This document shows positions 12,667 through 25,631 of a stretch of DNA of 64,000 nt, piece by piece (the first letter of the stretch is position 1; every line of letters starts with the position of its first letter). Both the position numbers and the translations under genes were made by a program. The stretch spans positions 2,232,001-2,296,000 of the forward strand of contig NC_057375.1 of the NCBI RefSeq assembly GCF_016906535.1. The letters are read 5' to 3'. Source of the DNA: Rhizoctonia solani. Lineage: Eukaryota > Basidiomycota > Agaricomycetes > Cantharellales > Ceratobasidiaceae. Below the pieces are notes generated by a model, which was given only the letters and a program-made list of their open reading frames with translations, searched no databases and was not told the DNA's origin.

Positions 12667-14099
12667 GATATTCTGTCTTGACTTATTTCTAGTTAATCAT
12701 TTAGTCATTTGATAGAATTTACTTTTGAAACCCTTTGAGTTCCAAAATCACAATTGCCACCTTTCATGTCAAAGATGACCATTTAACTGTCTAGCATGTT
12801 GAAAACTCACTCGCCAAGTTGATTTTTTCGTATAATCTATACCGTTAGACCGACTAGAGTTTTACGACGGAACCCACAGAGTCACGGTCCGTAGACCCTA
12901 TACTGGCCCAGCCAGTCCAAGTCGTGCACCGAAACCATTTGCCCTTGTGTCGTGTTTACATATTGAGTATAGTGTTAGGATATGGTGCTTGCGCGCATTG
13001 CCCTTTCCTTCCATACGCACTGCGAGTCCGTTTTACTCCCAGCAGAGTTCGACCTTCCTCTGTGTTTTCTCTGCGGGTCCCATCCGCCTATCACTGCTAT
13101 TCGCATACGACCTGTTTTGGCCACCCGCTCAGCTCGCTTGGTGGCGCTGCGATCCGGCGCACTACCTCCCCTGCCCCCATCCTATTCCGTCCTTCGGTCC
13201 CGATCGCCTGCGTTCCTTAATTCTTGCTTGCATTATTCTCTGGCTACTGCACAGGCCCAAGGCCAGCCCCAAATTATTACGAGCATAGCTATACATATTT
13301 AGCACTCAATGCGCTTCCTCGACCTATACCCTTGTCTCCTCATTTCTTCCTCATCATTATCCTGAGAGATTACTGATAACAAGACGAAAGCCTCCTAAGA
13401 CCGCAACAGGCTACTCCTCAACGTAACGCCATATACGCATATAGGGACTTAAACGAAGACTTGCCTTTCCATACGAAGGTGCCTGTAGTGAGGTGACGTT
13501 ATACTATCAATTGATGGTGCTCATATACCTTGTACGGTAATGTATATTTGGACAGCCAAGCTGCGTACTGGACGACTGCCTCCCAAGTAGCTCAAACAAT
13601 ATGACCTATTGGGTTATCAAACTCCATATCCTGACCATATCCATACCTAATCCAAGCCTTCCCTCATTCTTCAGGCTCCTCGCGTCTCTTCCCTCCCCAA
13701 ACACAGATGCACCCGGCAGAGCGATGAAATGTGGGACTCTCGTAATGGTTGGGTCTTGCTTGAGTTGGACGTTAAGCTCGCGTGGCTTCGTGCTTCTCTC
13801 TGACACGACTATTGGCTCTATGGATCCGAGCCCGGAGCCACGAGACTTCGCCGCGAGAATAGACGTTCAGATTTGATCAACCTATATTCTTATCTCATAC
13901 CTTTGTACTTATTGAGGCAGGATGACCGAGAATTAATTTATGAGCTTACATCGGAGCTACTATTCAATAGCTTTTATCTCATGGTGATGACATAGCGGCC
14001 CGGGAGAAGGGAAGGACGATATTGATCATGTGGCATAGATGGGATACTTAAATACAGTGCATTGCGGGCGAGGGTTCATACCCGCTCGTAGTTTATCAT
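12667..14099. other. Intergenic region with a dispersed GC-rich repeat
   Basis: About 1.4 kb between the alkaline phosphatase and the P450. It contains the repeat annotated separately at about 12985-13240. The rest, including frames at 13601-13876 (plus) and 13606-13806 (minus), shows no family resemblance. Confidence 0.45.
12985..13240 (+). repeat. Dispersed GC-rich repeat, copy A
   Basis: C/T-rich stretch that resembles the one inside the MFS intron at 54.8-55.1 kb. The best-matching core is around 13106-13147 here and 55007-55050 there, sharing CAGCTCGCTTGGTGGCG and flanking bases, with weaker similarity on both sides. It keeps overlapping open frames on the plus strand without an obvious protein. 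Probably a short non-autonomous mobile element or an old gene fragment. Confidence 0.5.
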
Positions 14100-16839
14100 A
14101 TGCAGAACATTATTCATTCTCGACTACCATTACTTGATTGGCTTGAGTTGGCCAATGAGTGGCCCTTGGCTTTCGTTTTTATGCTGTCGCTTGTTGTAGG
14201 CTTAGGATACTTTACCAGACATCTCCTACTGCCTTCAGCGTATGCAAATATTGATGGCCCTCCATGCAATAATATATTTTCTGGTATGTACTGCGTACTT
14301 GATCTATCTTGTTATGGTACAGGTCTCAACAGTATGCCGTGGGCGCATGTAGGACATGTCTTTGATATTTTATCACCGGGTCCCCATACGCTTGAATTTC
14401 ATGACAGTCTCCAAGATAAATACGGCTCCGTTAGCAAAGTTAAGGGAATACTTGGCGTGCGTTTCTGTACTCTGACTTAATTATGGTACATCCATACTTA
14501 CATATTCTTTAGAAAGAAGACCTATACGTCTCAGATCCCAGATTTCTGCATGAGGTTTTGGTTAAGGAAGTCGATAGTGTGTTTCTTCATCCGCAACCCC
14601 TCTATGAGTGAGTCACGTGCTCATAGCTTTCTTTTGATATCCCTGTAACTGTAGGGCTCCAGAATCTCGAATGCGATATTTGGTCTGGGCTTATTCGCCA
14701 CTACAGGTAATACACGAGTGTCCATATACTTATCTTAATGGTGAATACTTACCATATGCCAGGTCGTCTCCACAAAGCACAAAGAAAAGTAATCCTGACT
14801 GAAATCTATACTTCCAGGAGATAATAATAGTAACAAGGCTTCTCACAGATATTAAATCCTATTTTTACAATCAAGCATATGAAGTCACGTAGGTACCGGT
14901 CTCCTAATCTCAATTCGAATAATCTCCAGGATCTCTTACGATGACTCCTACAGTGGTAGGCATTACTGACCATGGTATGACAATAATAATAACACGCTAC
15001 TTACCAAGACGACGGTATTCCATACTGTTGCCGAAAATGTTTGTGTTATTCAACTACATCCATAGGCTGGTTATAGTAGCCTACTGACCTCAATTGATCC
15101 AGTTGAAAGACGCTCTCATCAAAGACATCAATGGGAGTGAAACCAAGGAGATTGATATGCTTCTTTGGTGCAGTAAGGCAGCTCTGGATTTAGTCGGTCG
15201 AGGAGGTATGTTCACAGACAGCTTTTGCGCAAAATAACATATATCTGTGTATTTTAACTAATGGCGGGTCATCAATAAGTGTTGGGTCATCAATTTGGGA
15301 TCCTAAAAGGGATAGAGTCAGAGTATAGTCGTGCGATTAAGAGCTGCAAGTGAGTATATGTTCCTTGCTCTCTACCTACCCAACCACCTTTCTTACTCTC
15401 AAACACGAGTACAGTCCCGCCATCACCCAGGCAATGCCGTTCTTACCTATATTTTCGCTCGTTTATCGTTTCGTCCCGACATCGCTTCAGCGAAAATTAG
15501 CGGAATGGGTACCTATCCAACTGGTGAGGAAGCTAAAGAACATTGTTGATATACAAGATGCGCAAGTACGTACCGTATCGTTTGGATTATGCGCCCGCCA
15601 TCATAACGATCCCAGGCAAAATCAATCCTAATGCAAAAGCGAAAGGCCTTGAATGAGCCAGGGGCGTCCAACAACGCGCGAGACATAATGTCCCTGCTAT
15701 GTGAGTGTGTTATGCCTTTTATGAAAACAATTTTGATTGTTTCGATTGAATAATAGTGAAGGCAAACTCTGAAGCAGATCAAAGAGATCAACTGCCAGAG
15801 AACCAGATCCTTGGACAGATGAAGTACGCACTAAAACTCAAATGGTGCAATTATATGTCCTTATGGTTTTCAGTACTCTGATGCTTGCGGGCCACGAAAC
15901 AACCAGGTAAGGCATCGTATTTCTTATAGCACTATTATTAGTACTCACTTCGAAGTTAGTGGAGCACTATCTCTGGTATTACAACTACTTTCTTTGAATA
16001 TACCACTTCAGGAACGGCTAAGGGAGGAGCTACAAAAGCACCATCTATCCTATCTTATGAAGAACTCAGCTCCCTGCCTTATCTCGATGCCGTTTGTAAG
16101 GAGTACTGCGATTGTATCCCCCAGCCCCATTTATGGAGAGGGTAGCGCTCAAAGACTGGGTTGTACCGCTGAGATATCCGTTGAAAGGGAAAGACGGTAA
16201 CACGATCACCGATATCAAGGTGAAAAAGGGCACTAGTATTTATGTGAGTTTCAGGGGAGCAAACCGATGCAAGTAAGTAGTGTAGCAATATGCCAGAGGG
16301 CTTCCCTAAGAAACTGAACGTTGATTGGTAAACAGGGAGACATGGGGTGAGGATGCAGACGAATTCAAGCCAGAACGTTGGTTAAAGTTTTTACCCAACT
16401 CCGTTTATGAGGCAAAAACATCTGGTATTTACTCTTCAATGTGAGTGGTATACAAAAGTTCTGGAGCTAGTATTTGACGCGTCCTTAGGATGACGTTTTC
16501 AGCTGGGCCAAGGTCGTGCATGTGAGTCTATTTACGTGCCCTCGTCGACTATTACGCTGCTATATGCTTATACTAACTCATATCCAGTGGCTTCAAGTTC
16601 TCTCTTTTAGAGCTCAGTAAGTTGACAATAGCTTTCTCATTCCGATAACAATACTCACACCCAATATATTTACAGAAACTATGCTGACAATGCTTATCAA
16701 GTCGTTCCGATTTGCACCCGGCTCAATCAGAGTTAAATGGTTTCCGTGCATTACAATGGTTCCATACCCTGAAGGAACAGACAACTGTATCGCAGATGGA
16801 ACGCAGCCATGTATGCCGCTGAAGGTTTCACCAATCTAA
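14100..16839 (+). pseudogene. Cytochrome P450, copy 1, with two frame breaks
   Basis: Membrane-anchored P450 with at least 14 exons. The N-terminus has a hydrophobic anchor (FVFMLSLVVGLGYF). Next come the SNAIFGLGLFATTG region (about 14670), AGHETTS of the I helix (about 15895), and a K-helix exon. The FKPERW motif is at about 16365 and the heme loop FSAGPRSC followed by GFKFSLLEL is at about 16500-16615. The end is LKVSPI followed by TAA at 16837-16839. In the K-helix exon two single-base losses (about 16040 and 16104) throw the ExxR region out of frame, yet the sequence on both sides stays P450-like with no other stops. So it is either a recent pseudogene or carries consensus sequence errors. 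The heme cysteine and arginine are intact. Substrate unknown. Confidence 0.8.
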
Positions 16840-18100
16840 ATGTTCCAAAATCAAGCATGTATGTAACAATGCTTCCAAATTACACTTTTCTTATGTGAAT
16901 ATCTATACTGGAGAAACTCATGTCAGAATTATCTTCGTGCTCGACTGTCTCGAGCAAAGCAATGTTATAAAGAGTCCGCTAATCGACATAGTTCATGATT
17001 GTATCACCTCGGTAATATATCTTAAAATATATTCTATTTTAACATCATAATCGTGGCAAACGGGAAATTACAAAGCCAAAGCGTTATACTAGAATCCCAT
17101 AAAACAAATTATGAATTCTTCCGCTCCCACCCTTTGCTAATTTATAAATTGTCCAAGCTATCTCACTGAGTGTATGGTACTCGGGGTCATGAATGCATAG
17201 TATGTCTTAGTGTTGTAGATTCTATTTATATGCATATGTCTGTGCCTAGCCTATTTTACAGGCTCAAATATCCATATTCTCGCTATAGATAACTGCCCTA
17301 CGTACTAGTCAGTCTTTATGCCCAGTCATGAGCCTTATTCTGGTTGGACATCCTAGTCCTGTCTTTTCCATCTTCACGACTGTAGGGGATCCCCAGTCTA
17401 CCCGGTCTCTCTTTGTACTATCAGCTGCCTGAGTGGGTTACGCAAACACCTCATGAGATAAGTATATTAGTCCCTATTTACTCCAAGAGAGAGCCTGGAT
17501 CTATTTCAACGAGTTGTGCGTAACTGGTAAATTTGCCAAGAATTTGCCAGGAAAGGCTCGGGTTCTGGGTGAGATCCATGGGTTAATTATGCAACCACTT
17601 TACAAACCCGGATAATCACGAATAATAGTAAGGCCTGAGTCAGAGGCCTAATTCTCGTATTATGCCGTGATCTAAACCACATGAGCAGTCTTTTGAATAC
17701 CGCAACCGGCTTGGAAGCAAGGACGGGATGGAACACAACCACGAACTGCTCCCCAGCTTAAGCGATCTTCCCTACGCTTCCAGAAGTATGTGGTTCCTGC
17801 CTCCGGTATGTATTTTGCCGACACTGGGTGCTTCGAGATTGGCCAAATGCAAATTCATAGCGCATCTGTCCCTGGTGGAGATTGCTGATCAAGGTGCATC
17901 GCTTGGCTATCCGCACGATGTCGGTAGTCACGTGGCGTAATTCTGGCTTGGCTTCCCTGTCCAAAATTGCTTCCTGGCTACAACCATGTGGTTCATAGTC
18001 GCCTCGGCGTCGAACTACAATTTTCAAATATGTTATCTGGCACGCGACCAAGAAATAAAAGGATCTCTACTAATGAGCACTCACTTAGCCCCTCCTAGCC
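16840..18100. other. Intergenic region, no gene recognised
   Basis: About 1.3 kb, AT-rich in its first half. A 97-residue minus-strand frame at 17758-18051 has no recognised domain and lies against the start of the second alkaline phosphatase. Nothing else supported. Confidence 0.4.
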
Positions 18101-20294
18101 ATGATACCTCAATCTCCAGTCAAGTTTTCGTATGCCGCGCTTGTTACGTCTGCTCTTTGGGCTCCCCTGGTTTCATGCAAGGAACACCAGCTTCCCGGGG
18201 TAGCTGCTCGTCAAGCCAGTAGTACATGTGCGAACGTTCCATTGCAGACGTCTTGGCAATATGTTGCCCCTCCCAGGAATGCAAAACTCGACTTTGGGCC
18301 TCCAAACGTATGATCACACATTATTGAAATCTTTTTTTTTCTGAAGGAGATCATAGGTCCCTCAAGGGAAGGCATGGAATGGGCAACCAAAACCTGGCGG
18401 GCCAAGGGCTCGAAAAAGGTCAGGAATCTGATTTTGACGATCCCTGATGGCTTCGGGTAAGCGAACCAATTAGATATAAAATTAAATATCTGATGAGTCA
18501 ATTCTAGTCCCGCTTTGGAGGTGTTTGCTCGTGATTTTGTTCAATGGAATAATACGGCGACTGGATGGAATTGTCAGGTGAAATCTTATCTCAACAAATA
18601 CTTATGTATGCGCTCACGACAAATATTTCAGCTCGGATCCGACAAAGTTCAAATTGGCTCGATTCGTACTCGCTCTACAGACTCTTATGTGACAGACTCT
18701 TCTGCCAGTGCGACAGCCTACTCATGTGCTATCAAAACTTACAACGGAGCCGTCGGAATCGACAAGACGGGAATCCTTGCGCAACGGTACTCGAAGCTGC
18801 AAGCGTGCGGGATATACTACCGGAATGGTTGTTACCAGCAGAATTACTCATGCCACACCTGCCAGTTTTGCCTCTCATATTTATGATCGAGAGGCAGAAC
18901 CAACCATTGCGGAGCAGATTGTGGGGGATCAACCACTTGGGCGTGTGGCTGATTTGCTTTTGGGAGGAGGATTGTCCATGTTTTGGTAACGTGGTTTCCC
19001 ATTTGATTTGATATTTGGCTAATTGACTAACCTTAGGCCCAACACTACGACCGGATCCTCCCGCAAGGATGGTCGTGATCTTCTGGCCAAAGCCAAGAAA
19101 GCGGGCTTCAATGTTTTTACCACTCGCACAGGGTTCGACGCACTCAAGGTGGAAAGTCCGCCAAGTTACCATATATGGGTTTGTTCACTGCAAGCCATAT
19201 GTCCTACGAGGTCGATCGGGATCCAGCCGTCGAGCCCAGCCTGCTAGAGATGGCGAAAACAGCGCTTGAGACTCTAAAACAGGCCACGAAGAACACCAAG
19301 CAGGGATTTTTCATTATGATCAGGCATCGGTGAGTAGAACAAGTGCATCACAATGGCGTACTAATAATTGAGGTCATGGTAGCGAATTGACCATGCGGCA
19401 CATGCCAACGACCCTGTAGGACACCTTCATGAAATTATCATGTATAACGAAGTGGTTGATTACCTCCGGGAATGGGTTGACAAGAACCAGGATACCGTTA
19501 TGATCGGAACTGCCATCACGAATGCGGTGGATTAACGCTTGGCGGGATCGTTACTACTGGAGAATATCAGTAAGTCCAAACATGCTATTCTAACTATACA
19601 AAACCGGCCGTCATGGGGAAAAAAATTAATATACTCATCGCATAGGTATAACCCGGAGCCACTTGCTGCTGCAAAGCATTTGTCAAGCTACCTTGCTTCC
19701 CAATGGACGAAATATAATGGCACCATCCTGATGGCTTTTTGACCGATCTATTTGCTCAGTACGGAATTAATGACGCCAAGTAAGCACATCCCACCCCACC
19801 TTCGATTGACTAGAGCATCTGCGTCACAGCTCGACGGAGATTGCAGTCGCAAAAGCCAACAAAGGTAATACTAACTTTGTCGATACCCATATTGGTCAGG
19901 CTATGGGCCGCCGTGCAATGATCAAGTGGGGAACTGTACGTCTGCTGTTTTTATATATGCGTCTATTCAACTAATTGATTTGGATTAACGACAGGGCGGA
20001 CATACTGCCGTAGATGTAAACCTCATTGGTTACGGACCAAACATTGAGCGCATGGCTGGAAACAGGGATAATACTGGTACGTCCCCAATTCATTGTTTTA
20101 ATTCTCGTTATTAAACCATGATCTTCAGAGGTCGGACAATTCATCACCGATCAACTTGGGCTTGACTTGCCGTCGGCGACCAACCTCTTGAACATAAAAA
20201 GAATGAAAAATGGCTGGTAGAAAAGGTGGGAAGGGACAAAGTCGAAAAAGGAGTGAGGAATTTGAGGAAACGACACGGGCACCAACACGATTGA
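18101..20294 (+). pseudogene. Secreted alkaline phosphatase, copy 2, multiply frameshifted
   Basis: Paralogue of the gene at 10.4 kb with the same exon order, starting with a signal peptide (MIPQSPVKFSYAALVTSALW). The active-site segment is VTDSSASATAYSC, with Ser in place of the usual Ala after the catalytic Ser. The RIDHAAHAND, GHTAVDVNLIGYGP and MAGNRDN blocks are kept, and it ends HGHQHD then TGA at 20292-20294. Comparison with copy 1 shows at least eight places where one base is missing: about 18404, 18766, 18802, 19145, 19321, 19514, 19724 and 20184. The one at 19514 falls in the metal-binding DHE motif. No extra bases and no in-frame nonsense codons were seen. Either it is a young pseudogene or the consensus has systematic deletion errors. 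Confidence 0.85.
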
Positions 20295-21810
20295 TAATCC
20301 TGCCGTTGACGATCATTCTAAAAACTAGTACACTTTATGTTGATTGCGGCGGATTAGATATATGTACGAGCACAGTCTATGTTTCAGCTCGGAGATATGG
20401 ATAATAATACTATAAGTAAACCAAGAATCACTTTATTTGGCCACTTTCCAGTCTGAACTGCGATACAGCAAGTCGTGTGCCCCTTCATCCTTTCTGGAAC
20501 ATCCAAGGGGCCGGAGGCGATCGCTAAATTTATTGTTCCGGAATTGGTCTCTATGAATAGTCTGCCTCTTGACTGTAAGCCTGGTCCGAGCATACCGGAA
20601 AGGCACTCTCTTTCTCTCTCATCCACGGCCTTTCGTCAAAGTTTTCTCTCTCTTGCTCTTATCATTACTTTGCATTTGATGAGTGGTTTGTCTTGTTCGC
20701 ATGTAGCCCCTATCAGTCCATAATAGAGTTATATCCAAAGAAAGTAAGGCAGGATGCGGTTAATTTGAAGAATAGAAGGCAAGGGTGCCCTTTATACAGG
20801 GAAAATTGGATGCAAGTGCGGTGAACCCACTCAGACTATCGGAGACACCTTACCAAAAAATCTCAGGGCTCAATCCAATGGACCCGTCTGGTTCAACATT
20901 AACGCATGAGGCCAGTGCTTAAATTCCTCTCTCACTCCGACATTGGCTTATACAAATGATACCTGTTAGCCGGCTGCTCTTACTCTATGTAGCCAGACCT
21001 GATATGCCGGAATGGCAATTTCTCTTTTTGCCTGGCCTTATGTTTGTTGGCTTCTCGTGTGAGTTACTCTTCGTTTTCGTAGGGATAGCACTAACGTGAT
21101 CTGCTTTCTTCGGCTTGTCGGGCAGTTAACGTGGTGCGCACGTAGCTCCAGTCCCAGAAATGTATTTTTAGTAAGTCGGGTGCCGAGTGTGCTAAATCAA
21201 TTTACCAGCTCAGCGCCTAACGCCTCTTGGGCACTATTAACCACCTTTACTCATAACCTTGATTTTGTGAAATTCGAAGTTTTCCGTTCACCAATCATAT
21301 AACTTTGACAATCGACAAGTGCAAAGACCAAGCGCCTTGCGTCCAGTGTCGCTTATCACCTCTAGCACCAAAGACATGTGTTATCTCAAATAATGTTGCT
21401 TTGGTTGTGCTAAAGGTGCAGAGGCTCTAACTGCCCTTTATTCGCTGTAGAACATTAGTCTTCTATGCTCTCCGGTATTTTGAGAAGTGGTCAAGAGTCA
21501 AATCTTAACTTTATGACTTTATTATGTTAAGTCATAGCGGTGGTCCCTTGATCATGACCACGTATCGCACCCCAGCTGCATCGTAATTATCGCCAGTAAG
21601 CTAACCATTTTTTCCCGTCTACCTCCACATCTGTGAAATTTCCCTCCACTTTGCTCGGGATGGCGCCAGCCGCGTCGGGCCCTACTGATTGCTGTCCCTT
21701 GAGATCTCCATGTTCGAGCATAATGAATAAATACCGACCAAGGTAACATGAAGTACTGCGTCCCACATTCTCATTGACTATTTAACAACTCTCAGCTCCT
21801 AAATCCAATC
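20295..21810. other. Intergenic region, no gene recognised
   Basis: About 1.5 kb. Overlapping frames at 20384-20626 (minus) and 20475-20723 (plus) occupy the same segment; neither has a recognised domain. It presumably contains the promoter of the third aldo/keto reductase at its right end. Confidence 0.4.
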
Positions 21811-23303
21811 ATGGCATCCGCTGATTCTCCAAAGAAGATGACTTATGGTCTGTGCCTTTGCTTATTTACAAATAGCCCCGACATTGATTTTCATCTCATA
21901 GTCCGATTGGGCAACTCAGGCCTCAAGGTCTCGCACTCATCTTGGGCCTAGCAAGCTACGGAAATAAATCATGGGAAGAGTGGGTGATAGGGGAGGAAGA
22001 AGGAATTGAACATATCAAAGCAGCGTGAGTGCTCTGTGTGCGAGGGAAGATACGGTCACGGGCTCTTGGGCCATACTTAACAAGTTTCTAGTTATGATGC
22101 TGGCATACAAACATTCATACCTCAAATGTTTATTCCCATGGCGAGTCTGAACGCATTCTGGGAAAGGCTATCAAGCAACTCAACTTGCCTCGAGATGAGA
22201 TTGTGGTAATGACTAAAGTAAGTGGCGCGTAGATTGAAGTAGAGAGCGATGACTCAGCACGAATCCATACGAAAGTTATGCGGTGTAGTCATGCAAGAGC
22301 CGGGTATTCTTCCTCCCGGGCCCAAAGCGGATGCAGCAGGATATGTAAACCAGTATGGTCTCAGCCGAAAGGTATGGTAACGTAAATATCATATTTTCAA
22401 CCATCTACTTATAAGTACCACACGTGTAGCATATATTTGAGTCTATCAGGCATTCACTTGAGCGTCTCCAGCTGGATTACGTCGACGTGTTTCAATGTCA
22501 TCGTTTCGATTATGATACCCCTATCGCTGAGACTATGCAAGCACTGCATGATGTAGTCAAAGCAGGATACGCGCGGTATATTGGAATGTCAAGCTGTCAT
22601 GCCTACCAGTTTCATGCGATGCAGAACTATGCAATCAACAACAACCTGACGCCATTTATATCGATGCAAAACCAGTACAATCTGATATATCGTGAAGAGG
22701 AACGGGAAATGATGCCTACTCTGAAGGTGAGATGACTTGTCAATATCATAGCATACGTTCTTACTATCGATTGTAGATGTTTGGAGTTGGTATGATCCCG
22801 TGGTCCCCGCTCTCGCAAGGCGTGCTGAGTCGCCCCTATTCACAAACAAGTCTTCGGGCTGAAACAAGCGTGTAGGTTCCTGTCTACCTATTCTGCCAAT
22901 GTTTCGAGACCTATGTTCTGTAGACCCGGAGCCTGGGCTAAGAAGACTAAAGAAGACAACAAGGAAATTATTGTTCGGTCAGTTTTGCTTTATCTAACAG
23001 AAACATATATTTATTTAGAGCATAGTCTTGAAAACATAGCCAAGGCCCGAGGTATTAGTATGGCTCAAGTTGCGATTGCATGGGAATTATCAAAGAGCGA
23101 TATTGTTGCACCCATCATTGGTGCAACAAAATTAGAACGTCTTAAGGACACAATTGGTAGGATGCATTGTATGTCATGACGGAAAGGCTCAATATAACTA
23201 ACAAAAAATCATATTAGGGGCTATTGATGTGAAGTTGACGGACGAGGAGATCCAGCAACTTGAGGAGGGGTACGTTGCGCAGCCAATCCAGGGATACATA
23301 TAA
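21811..23303 (+). pseudogene. Aldo/keto reductase, copy 3, two frameshifts
   Basis: Third member of the family at 0.3-5.2 kb, in opposite orientation. It starts MASADSPKKMTYG and ends IQGYI followed by TAA at 23301-23303. Most exons read cleanly: [56 protein letters not shown] and NLIYREEEREMMPTLK. Two single-base losses break the second and third exons. One is at about 21934, just after GLKVS. The other is at about 22116 and removes a base of the codon for the catalytic Asp (TTC-AT-ACC where the paralogues have Phe-Asp-Thr). In both cases a G appears to be missing from a CGA trinucleotide. The rest of the coding sequence is well conserved, so decay is recent or the breaks are sequencing artefacts. 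Confidence 0.82.
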
Positions 23304-23662
23304 CGAGCTCCCCTCTTTTTGTAAACACGAACATTCTCTGTTACGAGACTAAAAATATATTGTGTATATACTAGAGTCTCTAGTATGTTCTGTTGTCTGT
23401 GATTAAGTCAGTAAGTCGGCCAGTAAGTCATAAGTGAATGAGGCATAGTATATGCGTAAAGAGGTACCTCAAATTCACCTGGATACACGTATTTTGAGCT
23501 CGAGCAGAAGTCATTTATACCACTAGTGTCATACAAGATCCGAATAAGCATTCATATATTTCATCAAAAGCTGGAGCTTGTAAAAGGAGAAACCATGAGA
23601 TGGCCACATTTTCATACACGGTCCCTTGTCAATTGGCAAGACGCAATCCCAAGGCACAGGTA

Positions 23663-24505
23663 TTATGCAAACATATTCCAGGACGGATGGAAACTAATAT
23701 TATAATATCATACCACCACCTCTTAACGTTAGGCTTGGATCCAAATATCTGGTGACCGATAGCGTCCGCGTGCTTCCCGTAAGGAAAGTGGAATAAGTCA
23801 GCAAGAGAGAAGCTCTTTATTGTGAGTTTCAGATAGCATATTCAAGTACATCAATCAGAGGGGAAACTTACGTCTCCAGCCAGATAATTTTGCTCTGACA
23901 AGATGCGTTCGTAACCCTCCGTTTTTGAGCTAAGCGCATCAATTCACTTTTTAACTTGCTTCTCGTCAGGTTCGATCCTAATCATCCTGTAGTAGGTGTA
24001 CTTTAGTAGCCATTGCGCTTTGACTATTGGAATCTCACTTGGTGAAAAGTGTTGGAAGACTAGTTCTCCCGCATAAGGATCGAAAGAAGAATACTCAATG
24101 CTTGTAGCTTGCTCGAATCTCCCGTAAGCGTGTTCATATTTTGGGTCAGGTAGTAGCCTTTTGCGTATTTAGCTACAAGGTAGCGAGAAATTGCGCGGGA
24201 CTCGAAGAGTCGAGTCCCATCGTTATCCTGCCTAGAGTTACTAAGAGCAAGTAAGTTATATCAATAGAAACTAACCACAACCACTGGGATAGCTCCAAAA
24301 GGATTCCTCTTGTGAATAAGTTCTGGAGTTTTGTGCTCCCCGTTCATAAAGTCTACCTCAGTAAAAGCATACTGGACGCCTGGTAGGTTACAAACAGCCA
24401 TGACACATTGTGTGGATGGGGATGTGTGCTCCTAAAATGAAACTGCTATTATCATACCGAATGCTCCACGCTAGCACTTACTCCATAGATCTAAACGCTG
24501 CTCAT
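23663..24505 (-). pseudogene. Glutathione S-transferase, copy 1, degraded
   Basis: GST of the Ure2/theta-like type, recognisable by comparison with the intact paralogue at 40 kb. N-domain pieces are the VDFMNGEHKTPE and NPFGAIPVVVV segments (around 24300-24400). Also kept are the NDGTRLFESRAISRYL segment (about 24200) and C-domain pieces LADLFHFPYGKHAD and SKPNVKRWW (about 23760-23830). Damage: codon 5 is TAG (24491-24493), there is an in-frame TGA at 23944-23946, and a single-base loss at about 24158. These include true nonsense codons, so unlike its neighbours it is a convincing pseudogene. The end at 23663 (TAA) is the best match to the family C-terminus. Confidence 0.75.
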
Positions 24506-25631
24506 GGCGAGACTTGGTGAGTTGTGTTCGTGGTGAAGCGAGACACTGGGGATAGGTTCGGGTAGACTGAGTAAGTTCAGAGAATATATATCTGGAGCTG
24601 GGATTTATAGGAAAAATCGTTGACGTGGAACCAAGGGCATCCTGAAAATTACTCGATATATCCTGCTTCTCTTGTTCTACACCAGGAACGGGTTGGCTTC
24701 CTCCACCTCTTCCGGTTAGCCCTGCAAATCATATTTATGACCATAGATGAATTTCGGCTATGGGTAACGTACCAGTCTTGACCTTGAGTCATTCAGACAA
24801 GCAAGCCAGCAGGAGCGTTACAAATCTTGCCCACACTGATATTGGTACGTGATATGTGTGACCAACCTGACTGGCTCTTTCGAATTTTTAGCCTATTACT
24901 GACGCTCCGTGAGACTCTGGGGAGTATTGAGGGCGAGCCCCTGGTTGGGTTGCCCTGAAGAGCTAGAGAATGGTTAGTGTTAAAGTGACGTTGATGGAAG
25001 GCAGAGTGACTGTATGAAGTCAAACACACTGGTAAAGATCGTACCAAAGATTGCTGTGGCGCGGTGTAGTAGGGAAGGCGCGGGGGTATGCCCCTCACCG
25101 CGTGTACCGCATGTATATAGCACGTGCCCGCATACGCAGATATGCATCTCTTTCCACCACCTCGTACACCCGTCTCCGGCGGAGATGGAGCAATCTACAC
25201 GCACAATAGCAGTATAATTAAAGAGCAATAACAAAAGTGAAAAGCGGAAAACAACCACAATTGGCTAATTCCTTCGCGTGTATGTTGGCTCAGGTCAGTC
25301 AACCATTAACGGCCGGCACAGATGCATAAGCCAAGCCTCGGGTTATTAACAATAGAAGGGTTTCCATCACTCAGCACATAGTTCCATGACTAAAGTTTGT
25401 AATAGCTGAACTGTGTGCTTACTGATATTTTTACTAATTGGCGTTTGGGTTACTCGTTTAATTGTGACCAGAGTATTCACTGTGCCTCAGATGTCTTAGT
25501 TTCCTGTTATAGGAGCGGTTGTCCGATGCGCAGTGACAAACTGGATGGCTTGAGCTGAAAAATTGTTGCGCATCACTTGGAGTTGTTCGGAAGACTTGAT
25601 GCTGATGGGTATGAGGACTCAGGTGCTACTA
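24506..25631. other. Intergenic region, no gene recognised
   Basis: About 1.1 kb. Minus-strand frames at 24793-25098 and 24980-25258 overlap each other and are rich in Ser, His and Arg without a domain. I see no support for a gene. Confidence 0.4.

Noticed and set aside
14600..14720. Possible frameshift in the second part of P450 copy 1
   Set aside because: Using the acceptor CCAG at about 14662 restores EISNAIFGLGLFATT in frame, so no break is needed here.
24793..25258. Overlapping minus-strand frames near 25 kb as a gene
   Set aside because: Composition is biased, they overlap in two phases, and no splice signals or domain support them.
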